Notes under the pieces: model-generated | What the model was told of the DNA's origin: nothing | What the model saw: the letters and a program-made list of their open reading frames with translations, nothing else | The model's database searches: none | Made by a program: the position numbers and the translations under genes | Assembly: GCA_964626565.1 (NCBI GenBank) | Contig: CAZVFX010000013.1 | Span: 1 to 64,000, forward strand | Direction: 5' to 3' | Length of the DNA: 64,000 nucleotides | Origin: CAZVFX01 sp964626565 | GTDB taxonomy: Bacteria; Myxococcota_A; UBA9042; CAIXZC01 | Part shown: one piece after another, positions 16,158 to 25,200 of the stretch | Layout of the letters: every line of letters starts with the position of its first letter | Numbering within the stretch: position 1 is the stretch's first letter

Positions 16158-19100
16158 ATGAAAAACCTCTCTAGAACCTCATCTTTGATCTTTGCCGCGG
16201 CACTACTCGTACTAGCGGCAGCTTGTTCAAGCGGTACCGACGATGGCGCCGACGCCGCGTCGGGCGATACCGGGGCGGAGACCCAGGTTTGTACCGGCGA
16301 TGAGGACTGCGTTTCCTCCGACCCGTGCCAGTCAGGGACCTGTACCGACGGTATCTGCGAATTTGCACCCGCAGATGGCGGTAGTTGCGACGACGGCAAC
16401 CATTGCACCGAGAACGACGAGTGCTCCGGCGGCGTCTGCCTGGGTACCGCGCGCGATTGCGATGACGGCGAGTTCTGCAACGGCGTCGAAGAGTGCAACG
16501 GCATCACCGGCGCTTGCGACCCCGGAGATGCGCCCGAGATCGATGATGGCGTGGAGTGCACCATCGACGAGTGCGACGAAGAAGCCGATCTCGTGGTCCA
16601 CGCACCGGACCACACCGCTTGCGACGACGGAAATCAGTGCACCGCCAACACTTGCGACCCCGCGGTTGGAGACGAATCCACAGGTTGCGCCATCGCTTCA
16701 GCCGAAGGGGAATGCGATGACGGCGACCCGTGCACCGTGAATGACGCTTGCGCAGAGGCCGAGTGTGTCGGCGAGACGAAACCGTGTGACGACGGCCTGT
16801 TCTGCAACGGCGTCGAATCGTGCGAGGCCGAAACCGGGGACTGCCTCGAGGGAGAGGCCCCCGAATTGGATGACGGCGTCGACTGCACCGTCGACGAGTG
16901 CGATGACGACGAGGACGAAGTGCTGCACACGCCCGACGGCGGGCTCTGCGACGATGGCGAGCAGTGCACCGAGGATGTGTGCGACGCTGAAGAGGGTTGC
17001 ACCTACAAGAACCTCGATGGCGAGTGCGATGACGGCAACGACTGCACCCAGGGAGATGCCTGCACCGCCGGCGAGTGCGTGTCGGGCCCCTTTGTGTGCG
17101 CGGAAGACTGCACCAATGACGAGGATGACGACCAGGACGGACTGGTGGATTGCGAGGATCCGGACTGCAGCTACACCCTCGATTGCCTGGACAGCGGGGA
17201 GTCCTGCCCCACAGCCTACCTGCTCAATCAGGGGGACGCACTGATGCTCGGCGACTCCTTTGAGTTCGCGGCCAGTACCGTCGGCAAGATTGACGATCAC
17301 GCCGGCTCCTGTAGCGCCGCCACCGCGGGCAGCGCCGACACGGTGCATGTGCTGGAACTGGGCGAACCCCTCGGCCTGGAGATGACCGTAGACTTCCTGG
17401 GACAGGCGTGGCCGGCGATCTACATTCTGGCTTCCGACTGCGAAGAGGAGAAGTTCTGCGACTCCACCTCTACGACCCAACCGCTTACCGCAGTGACCGT
17501 GCTGCCGGCCGGGACCTATTTCGTGGTTGTGGACGGCGCTTTTGCCGGCGATGAAGGCGAATACACCGTGGGCGCCACCACCTTCCCGCCGGCTGCGACC
17601 GAGGTGGGATGCGGAAACGGCATAGATGACGATGCCGACGGCTTCGTAGATTGCGATGATGACGACTGCGACGGCCTCCCCCAGTGTTTTGTAGTAGAGG
17701 GCGAAGACTGCAAGGACGCATTCGACCTGTTCGACGGCCCCATCATCGACGACGGGTCCCAGTGGATCGCAGTCCACAACGGCACTTCGACCGGGATGAA
17801 GAATGATGTGGCAGGATCCTGTGATGACGACACGCAGGTTTCACCGGACATGGTCTTCACCTTTGCACTCGAAGATGCCATGTGGCTCACCGCGTCCCAC
17901 GATTTCGAGGGGACGTTGTACCCGGCGCTCTACCTTCTCGATGAGGCCTGCGACGAGGGCGAGGAGTTGGCATGCACCAAGGCGCTCAACGACGCCGCGG
18001 AACTGTCACTTCCCCTGGCGGCAGGGACTTATTTCCTCGTCGCGGATGGAGCATATCCCGGCGACGCAGGGCCCTTTACCCTCGAAGTATTTCTCGACTC
18101 TCTGGCCGATACCGAAGGTGATTGCGCCAACGGCTACGACGATGACATGGACGGAATGATCGACTGCGATGACGACGACTGCGGCGAAGATGTCACTTGC
18201 GTCGGCCACCCCGGTGATAATTGCGAAATGGCGTTCCAGATCAATGACGGCAAGGCGATTACCGCCGACGCAGTCGGCACAGTCCAGATCTACCAGGAAT
18301 CCACTGAGGCGAAGAACAACGACTACACGCTGTCATGTGATGAAGACACCGCCATCAACCCCGACCTGGTCTACATGTTGGAGCTTCAGGACCCCCTGTT
18401 CGTGACCTTGTCATACGACTTCGAAGGGATCTTCTGGCCCGCACTTGCGATACTGGACGAAAACTGCGACACGGACCTGGAGTTGGGTTGCGAAACCGGG
18501 CACTCCGGACCTGCCGAATTGACAATCGGCCTGGTCCCGGGGACCTACTACATCGTCCTGGACGCCGCCTACGCCGGCGAGCAGGGTGACTTCACCCTTA
18601 CCGTCAGCTTCGACCTGCCTCAACCGTGGGAAACGGTGTGTGGCGACGGTCTTGACGACGACCTTGACGGCGAGTTGGACTGCGCTGATGAAGATTGTGC
18701 TTTTGACCTGCTCTGCGTCGACCCGTTTGAGAAGAACGATACCCTTGAGACCGCTTGGGACCTGGGTGCCCTTCCCGACGGGGACGCTCTCACGGTGGAT
18801 GAGGGCCAACTGGTCTACCCGGACGGCGATGAAGACTGGTACCTTTTCGACGTGAGTGCAAAGGGCCTCCTTACCGTTTTTGTCGACCCGGTGGAGACTC
18901 TCGACGCCAAGATCTCGTTGTTTTCCGCGGCTGGGGACGCACTGGCCTCCGAAGACACGGGACTCACCGGCGTGCCCGAAGCCATTGAGACCTACCCCAT
19001 CTTAGAGCCGGGCAGCTTCGCCGTCATGGTGGAAGGGTGGGGTATCGCGTCGGGGACGGGGGGCTATTCTCTAACGTTCGTCCTGGCGCCCGCACCGGCA

Positions 19101-22100
19101 AGTGAATCGGTATGCGATGACGATATGGACGGAGATTTGGATGGACTTACCGATTGCGACGACCCTGACTGCGACGGAACCATCGCCTGCGGCGCCGGAG
19201 AAACGTGCGATGAACCGCTGTTTGTCAACGGCGGAGCAGCAATTGACGAGGCGAGCGATGGGGTACAGATGGTCTATGAAGGGACGACCATAGGCTACTC
19301 CGGGGATCTTTCCGGTGGGTGCAGCGCACCCTCTGCCCAGGCGCCGGACGCAGTCTGGCTCATCACCCTGGCCACCCCGATGGAGTTGAGCGCAGCGGTA
19401 GAATACGAAGGGCTGAAATGGCCGGCCGTGTACCTGCTGGAAGGTGCTTGCGATGGTGCGGAGCTTGCCTGCGTGGCCGCGGAAGAAAACGGGGCGGTTC
19501 TCGAGGCCGCGCTGGACGCGGGTGACTACTACCTGGTGCTGGATGGCAACTGGGAAGGCGACGCGTCGGACTACACTCTGACTCTCGTGTTCTCCGCTCC
19601 GCCCGTGGAAGGGGAGAGTTGCGAACTGCCCTTTGCCCTGAACGGCGGTGCGGCCATCGGCGAAGCCGACGACGGCCTGGCGCTGACTCTGGAGGGGGAC
19701 ACCACGGGCATGCTCGACGATCTGTCCGGAAGCTGTGACGAGGACACCACCGGCTCGGCGGATGCGGTCTACAGTTTTGAGTTGCAGGATGAGATGCTGG
19801 TTACCTTGACACACGACTTCACCGGGATCTACTGGCCCGCGCTGTACGTATTCTCGGGCAGTTGCGAAGCGGAGAACGAGTTGGTGTGTGCCGCCGCGTT
19901 CTCTGAGGCTGCCGAGATTTCCCAGGCTTTCGACCCGGGCCTCTACTACGTTGTGATTGATGCCAGCTTCTTCCAGGATGAAACGACTTACACTTTCACC
20001 GCCGAGTTTGCCGCTGTGGCCGGCGCCGAAAACGACTGCGGCGACGGTATCGACAACGACAACGACGGCTTCACCGACTGCATGGACGATGAGTGTGTCG
20101 CGGACCTGGCTTGCCAGGGGGAAGCGTGCGGCACCGCGGGCGCACTCAATGATGCCAACCCCATCGCGGCAGCCGACCTGCCGTTCCAGCAGTCGGTGGC
20201 GGGAGACACCACGGGCATGGCCGACGACTTGAGTGGAAGCTGCGACGAGGACACCGCCGGCTCCGCCGATGCAGTTTATTCCTTTACCCTCACCGATGCG
20301 GCTTTGGCGACCATCTCTCTTGACTTCGAGGGTGTTGCGTGGCCAGCCCTCTACCTGTTTGATGGTGAGTGCGGGGTGGTGGAGAATGAACTGGCTTGCG
20401 TTGCGGCCGGTTCCGACGCTGCACTCATCGAAGATCTGGCGCTTCTGCCGGGCACCTACTATGTTGTCGTAGACGCCAGTTGGGAAGGGGACGAAGAGGT
20501 GTTCTCCCTGGACGTCGCTCTGGCCGCCATGCCCACTTCGGAGTCGGACTGCGGCGACAATGTGGACAACGACCAGGATGAACTGGTGGACTGCGCTGAT
20601 GATGACTGCGACGCGTCGCTCTATTGCACCGTAGCCGCGCTGCCGTTTGCCGAGGATTTCGAGGACGAGGGTGAGTGGCCCGAGGGGTTCACTGCGGCCG
20701 GCCCGGACGAGCTTTGCAACTGGGAGATTGCTGCTGACGGAGCCGACGGCACCGCGTACACGGCGTTTATCGAGTGGGGGTGGGGCTGCAGCGACTTCGA
20801 CGGCTACACCCTGTCGACGCCCGAACTGGACGTCTCCGCCTGTGATGAAATAGAAGTCTCCTTCTTTGAGATGGGCGAGTGGGTCTCTTCCATGGTCTGG
20901 CACGGAGTGGGCATCGAATCGGGCGACACCGAGGTGGCCATCGACCTGGAGGCTCCCGGCGAGGAATGGGGCGCCACCAGCGGCCTGACCTTCGACGTGT
21001 CCGGGCTTGATACGGTGAATGTGTTCCTCGGCTACCGGGGAGACAATGCGGATTCATGGTGGGTGGACCAGCTTGTGATTGAGTGCACTGTCGCGACGCC
21101 GGAGCCGGCCTGTGAAGGGACGGTTGACATCGCTACCCTGAGAGGGCAGTGCCAGGAAGGCGTGGTGGATGTGAGCCTCAGCGGCGTCACCGTCACCTAC
21201 GTCTTCGGCGAGGGCTACTTCCTGCAGGATGACTCCGCGGCCATCGAAGTGTACGTGGGCGAAGTCTGGCCCTATGACGCACCGCTGGTCGGGGACCTTA
21301 TCGACCTCCATGTCACTGAATACGGCTCCTGGGCAAACCACGAAGAGATTATCGCGAGCGATGCTCCCGTGGTGACGGGGCAGGGTGACGCAGAAGCGCT
21401 GAAAACCGATGTCTCGGCGGGCACACTGCCTTCGTCGGACCTGGAGAGCTACTACGTGGGCGGCACAACACTCGAGGTGACCGCGGCCGATGGGCAGAAC
21501 CTCACCGTGGCTTACGGCACTGCCACGGGGGTGGATTTCCGGGTCGACGCACCGGGAGACCTGTGCGTGGGCGCGACCTTTGATCTGGCTGCCGGCGTCG
21601 TCACCCAGTTCTACGACATCCATCGCCTCCAATCCTTTGATGTGGCTTCGGACGTCGTCAACATCGATATCTCCGCATGCGAGGTGCCGGTGGAATCGGA
21701 TATGTCAAACTGGGGGTTTGAAGAGGTGGGCCAGGACGATCCGCCTGCCGACTTCGAGAAAGCTTCATCCGGCTTCACCGCGCTCACCGACGACAGCACC
21801 GCGGCGGTGGGACTGCAGTCCTGCGAGTTGACCTGGACTTCCACCAGCAACCAGGACTTTTACCAGGGGTACTACACCCCCATCGCACCCGGGCAGTTCG
21901 CGCTCTTTCTGCTCGCCTTCCTGGACAACGATCCCGGCGGCCGGATCCGGACCTCCCTCGAATTCTACGATGCGGACAAGCTGTCCCTGGGCAAGGAATA
22001 CGGGATCTACTCGGAGGACGACGCAGCCTGGGACACAAGCTCCGGCTGGTACATTGTGGCTCCCGAAGGCGCGGCTTTTGTGCGCGCGTTCGTCCGCATG

Positions 22101-22187
22101 TACGATGTGGCTGACAACTGGGACGGAGACGCGACGGTGTATGTCGATGATTGGAGCCTGACTGCCGAAGACGTGGAACCGAACTGA
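16158..22187 (+). CDS. 2009-residue modular PPC-repeat lipoprotein
   Basis: A giant exported lipoprotein (lipobox LAAAC, Cys23) of mosaic build. Residues 45-345 hold C-D-D-G-x-x-C-T-type Cys knots. Residues 347-1490 hold seven modules of about 140-170 residues (starting near 347, 515, 686, 855, 1014, 1152 and 1321), each a PPC-like beta-sandwich with the marks P-A-x-Y-x-L and G-T-Y-Y-V-V-x-D. Module 4 is the closest to a textbook PPC domain (NDT...DEDWYLFDV). Between most modules lies an acidic D-x-D-x-D-G-x-x-D-C-x-D-x-D-C linker resembling a calcium-binding thrombospondin type 3 or dockerin loop. Residues about 1494-1640 look MAM-like, 1648-1830 OB-fold-like, and 1842-2005 like a carbohydrate-binding jelly roll. 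No protease or other catalytic site was seen; an adhesin or matrix protein is likely. Confidence 0.85.
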   Translation: MKNLSRTSSLIFAAALLVLAAACSSGTDDGADAASGDTGAETQVCTGDEDCVSSDPCQSGTCTDGICEFAPADGGSCDDGNHCTENDECSGGVCLGTARDCDDGEFCNGVEECNGITGACDPGDAPEIDDGVECTIDECDEEADLVVHAPDHTACDDGNQCTANTCDPAVGDESTGCAIASAEGECDDGDPCTVNDACAEAECVGETKPCDDGLFCNGVESCEAETGDCLEGEAPELDDGVDCTVDECDDDEDEVLHTPDGGLCDDGEQCTEDVCDAEEGCTYKNLDGECDDGNDCTQGDACTAGECVSGPFVCAEDCTNDEDDDQDGLVDCEDPDCSYTLDCLDSGESCPTAYLLNQGDALMLGDSFEFAASTVGKIDDHAGSCSAATAGSADTVHVLELGEPLGLEMTVDFLGQAWPAIYILASDCEEEKFCDSTSTTQPLTAVTVLPAGTYFVVVDGAFAGDEGEYTVGATTFPPAATEVGCGNGIDDDADGFVDCDDDDCDGLPQCFVVEGEDCKDAFDLFDGPIIDDGSQWIAVHNGTSTGMKNDVAGSCDDDTQVSPDMVFTFALEDAMWLTASHDFEGTLYPALYLLDEACDEGEELACTKALNDAAELSLPLAAGTYFLVADGAYPGDAGPFTLEVFLDSLADTEGDCANGYDDDMDGMIDCDDDDCGEDVTCVGHPGDNCEMAFQINDGKAITADAVGTVQIYQESTEAKNNDYTLSCDEDTAINPDLVYMLELQDPLFVTLSYDFEGIFWPALAILDENCDTDLELGCETGHSGPAELTIGLVPGTYYIVLDAAYAGEQGDFTLTVSFDLPQPWETVCGDGLDDDLDGELDCADEDCAFDLLCVDPFEKNDTLETAWDLGALPDGDALTVDEGQLVYPDGDEDWYLFDVSAKGLLTVFVDPVETLDAKISLFSAAGDALASEDTGLTGVPEAIETYPILEPGSFAVMVEGWGIASGTGGYSLTFVLAPAPASESVCDDDMDGDLDGLTDCDDPDCDGTIACGAGETCDEPLFVNGGAAIDEASDGVQMVYEGTTIGYSGDLSGGCSAPSAQAPDAVWLITLATPMELSAAVEYEGLKWPAVYLLEGACDGAELACVAAEENGAVLEAALDAGDYYLVLDGNWEGDASDYTLTLVFSAPPVEGESCELPFALNGGAAIGEADDGLALTLEGDTTGMLDDLSGSCDEDTTGSADAVYSFELQDEMLVTLTHDFTGIYWPALYVFSGSCEAENELVCAAAFSEAAEISQAFDPGLYYVVIDASFFQDETTYTFTAEFAAVAGAENDCGDGIDNDNDGFTDCMDDECVADLACQGEACGTAGALNDANPIAAADLPFQQSVAGDTTGMADDLSGSCDEDTAGSADAVYSFTLTDAALATISLDFEGVAWPALYLFDGECGVVENELACVAAGSDAALIEDLALLPGTYYVVVDASWEGDEEVFSLDVALAAMPTSESDCGDNVDNDQDELVDCADDDCDASLYCTVAALPFAEDFEDEGEWPEGFTAAGPDELCNWEIAADGADGTAYTAFIEWGWGCSDFDGYTLSTPELDVSACDEIEVSFFEMGEWVSSMVWHGVGIESGDTEVAIDLEAPGEEWGATSGLTFDVSGLDTVNVFLGYRGDNADSWWVDQLVIECTVATPEPACEGTVDIATLRGQCQEGVVDVSLSGVTVTYVFGEGYFLQDDSAAIEVYVGEVWPYDAPLVGDLIDLHVTEYGSWANHEEIIASDAPVVTGQGDAEALKTDVSAGTLPSSDLESYYVGGTTLEVTAADGQNLTVAYGTATGVDFRVDAPGDLCVGATFDLAAGVVTQFYDIHRLQSFDVASDVVNIDISACEVPVESDMSNWGFEEVGQDDPPADFEKASSGFTALTDDSTAAVGLQSCELTWTSTSNQDFYQGYYTPIAPGQFALFLLAFLDNDPGGRIRTSLEFYDADKLSLGKEYGIYSEDDAAWDTSSGWYIVAPEGAAFVRAFVRMYDVADNWDGDATVYVDDWSLTAEDVEPN
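17196..20636 (+). repeat. Seven in-frame PPC-like modules
   Basis: Tandem coding repeats of about 415-520 nt within the 2009-residue gene, starting near 17196, 17700, 18213, 18720, 19197, 19611 and 20118. Modules six and seven are the most similar (both contain GDTTGM, DDLSGSCDEDT and GSADAVYSF). The acidic linker is missing only between modules five and six. Confidence 0.8.
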
Positions 22188-22206
22188 TCGTCGACCCCGC
22201 AATACC

Positions 22207-22236
22207 TTGAATCCTCAGCAATCGCTAAGTTATACT
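22207..22236 (+). promoter_or_regulatory. sigma70-like promoter for the 1677-residue lipoprotein
   Basis: TTGAAT (22207-22212), an 18 nt spacer and TATACT (22231-22236). It lies in the 88 nt gap after the 2009-residue gene, so the two giants are separate transcription units. Confidence 0.65.
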
Positions 22237-22275
22237 GAACAGTAGGGAATCGACGACGAAGGTGGGAGGAACGCA

Positions 22276-25200
22276 ATGAAGGCCAACTCTGCTGGGTGGC
22301 TGGTGCTGTGCCTGTTGCTGGCCGCCTGTGGTGGGACCGATGGAGACAAGTCTCCGGACGGTGGCGATGCCGCGGACGGAATCGATGTTGCCGTTGCCGA
22401 AGTTGAGGTGAAGAGTGATCTACCCGAGGCCGAGGTCCCGCCGGAGATCGGGGAGCTGCAGGATGTTCCGGAAGAAGACGATCCCGACGTCGAGATCGTC
22501 GCCGACACAGAAACCCACATTGAAGACCTGAAGCCTGCCGAAGTCAACTGGTGCCCCGAGGATATCGATTGCGACGATAGCGACGAGTGCACAAACGACT
22601 ACTGTGTACCTGCAACGGGATGCGTGCACGACTTCATCCAGGGCTGTTGCCCATCTAAGACCGCGTTCGGCGCCGACTTCGAGGGGGATAGTCCGCTGGC
22701 AGGGTTCGTCATTGACAGCCTGGTGCCGCCGCCGCCGGATGCTCCCGATCAGGAGCCCATGATATGGAATGTGACCGACGCGAGGTTCCATTCGCCCTCC
22801 CATGCGCTCTACTTCGGCGACCCGATCAAGGGCGACTACGACAACGGCTATCGAGTTGCAGCTACAGCCGCGACCCCGCCTTTCCAGTTGCAGGAGAACT
22901 TCCACTATGCCCTTTCATTCTGGGCTTTCCTGGACGTTGAAGAGGGGGTCTACTCAGACTTTTTCACCATTTTCGTCGTTCAGGGTGAGAACCGGGTTCC
23001 GGTGTGGTCCAGAGACGACGAAACGGACATGTACAGTTGGACCTGGATAGAAGTGAATCTCACTCCCTTCAATGGAAATGAGGTGTTCCTCGAGTTCGTA
23101 TTCGACTCTCACGACGAACACGAAAACGGGATGGAGGGCATCTATCTCGACGACATTCTGGTTGAGAAGACCTGCGTTGAAATAGCCGCCTGCGGCAGCG
23201 ACTGGGATTGTCCGAGTCAATCAGCCTGCGCCGCGGGTGTATGCCAGGACGGTGTTTGCAGTTGGCCTTTCAACGATGACTGCTGCCTGAACTCGGCGGA
23301 CTGCGAGGACTGGGACGGCTGCACAATAGACAAATGCACCGATAACGTCTGCCTGTGGCAGGATGACCCCGACCCCGAATGCTGCAACGTCAACGACGAT
23401 TGCCTCGATGAAGACGATGTGTGCACCAAGGATGTTTGCAAGAACAACATGTGTGTCTATCTACCGTCGGGGGCGCCCGGGTGTTGCACCACGGATGAGG
23501 ATTGCGACGATTTTGACGAGTGTACTGCCGACTCCTGCGTGGACCTGCAATGCGTGCAGAAGAACCTGTGCTGCGTTACTGACGTGGACTGCAATGATGG
23601 AGACGATGTTTGCACAGAGGACCTGTGCGTCAACGACCACTGCCTGTTCAAACCCACAGGGGGGGCCGGCTGTTGCGCAGAGTTGCTGCTCGACGAAGGC
23701 TTCGAAAGTGGAGAAGCGAGCGGCTGGATCTTTGACAGCACCTTCCCGGGCTTGATGGAATGGGAGGTGCAGAGTGCGGAAGTTCCTGACGGCGAGTACG
23801 CGCTGGGCGTTTCGGGTGGCATGGTGGAGATGATGGTGGAAGTCTCGGCAGTACTTCCCGTCGGCGAGATTCCGCCCGTCGAGCCCATGCTGACTTTCCG
23901 GCTTCGCCAGCAAATGGAGGATTCAGGAAACTGCAGCGAGAACTCCTTTGCCGTGAAGTTCAACGGCCAGGCCGCGTATACGCAGTGCAATACACTGTCC
24001 AACTGGCTCGATGTTGAGGTTCCCCTGGATGATTTCGCGGGCGAAACCGGAACGCTTAGTTTCGAGTTGGTGGTGGACCCCTGGTGGGACGGTAGCTACG
24101 CGGTCTATGTCGATTCGGTTCAACTGACCCAGGCGTGCTGCAGCCTTAACGATGATTGCGATGACTCCAACCCCTGCACCACCGATGTCTGCCCCGGCGG
24201 AATGAGCATTTGCGAGTTCCAGCCGGTTGAAGGATGCTGCCTCTCCGACGGCGAGTGTGACGATTCGGAGATCTGCACCATTGACCAATGTCAGGACAAC
24301 TCCTGTACGCATATCAATCAGTGCTGCGACGGTGACGAAGAGTGCGACGATGGCGACGATGTGTGTACGGCCGATCAGTGCATCGACAGCTTCTGCGTGT
24401 TTGTGCCGTCGGGAGAGCCGGGATGTTGCGATCCCGATGTGTATGACGAGGGCTTCGAGTCCGGAGGGGATGGGGACTGGGAATTCTCGAGCGACAGCGC
24501 GCAATACACCTGGCACGTAACCGATGCGAAAGCCAATACAGGCTCCAACTCTCTCTATTTCGGTAACGCCACCGCCACCGGTTATGGAAACAGCCTTGAA
24601 GGGGTGGCGTTGAGCCCCTGGATGGAGATTCCCGCAGCCCCGACGCTGACGTTTTCCTTCTGGCTGTGGCAGGCCATGGAGGAAGGCTACGACGAACTGA
24701 TGGTTTACATTGTTACCGATGAGTCCCAGCAGCTACTCGGCGTGTACGAAGAAATCGACCCGGTGTGGACTGAGCAGGTGTTCGACATCACCTCGTTCGG
24801 GGGCAAGACCGTGCGCCTGAAGTTCCTGTTTGACTCCGATTCCTCTCAGAATGAGCAGGGACCGTTTGTCGATGATCTGCACATCGAAGCGGGCTGCTGT
24901 AACGATGATTCTCAGTGCGATGACGGCTCAATATGCACCATCGATTCGTGTCCCGGCGAGAACAGCATGTGCGCGTTCGTACCCATTGCCGGATGTTGCG
25001 TCATGGTTGCCGATTGCGACGACGAAGATCCCTGCACGGTTGAGGCGTGTGTTCAGGGGCAGTGCGAGTATCAGGAGGTCTGCTGCGAGAGCGACGAGGA
25101 GTGCGACGACAGTGACGATGTGTGTACCGACGACCTGTGCGTGGAAGGTATGTGCGAATTCCAGCCCACAGGAGTTGAAGGCTGCTGCTTCCCGGAGGTA

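Noticed and set aside
16300..17100. Repeated CDDG-type coding units as a possible CRISPR array
   Set aside because: The repeats are in-frame protein motifs with varied DNA sequence and no constant repeat or spacer.
16698..20903. Two long minus-strand open frames (359 and 610 codons)
   Set aside because: They mirror the Asp/Cys-rich codons of the 2009-residue gene, with Val/Ala/His-rich shadow translation and no signal or family motif.
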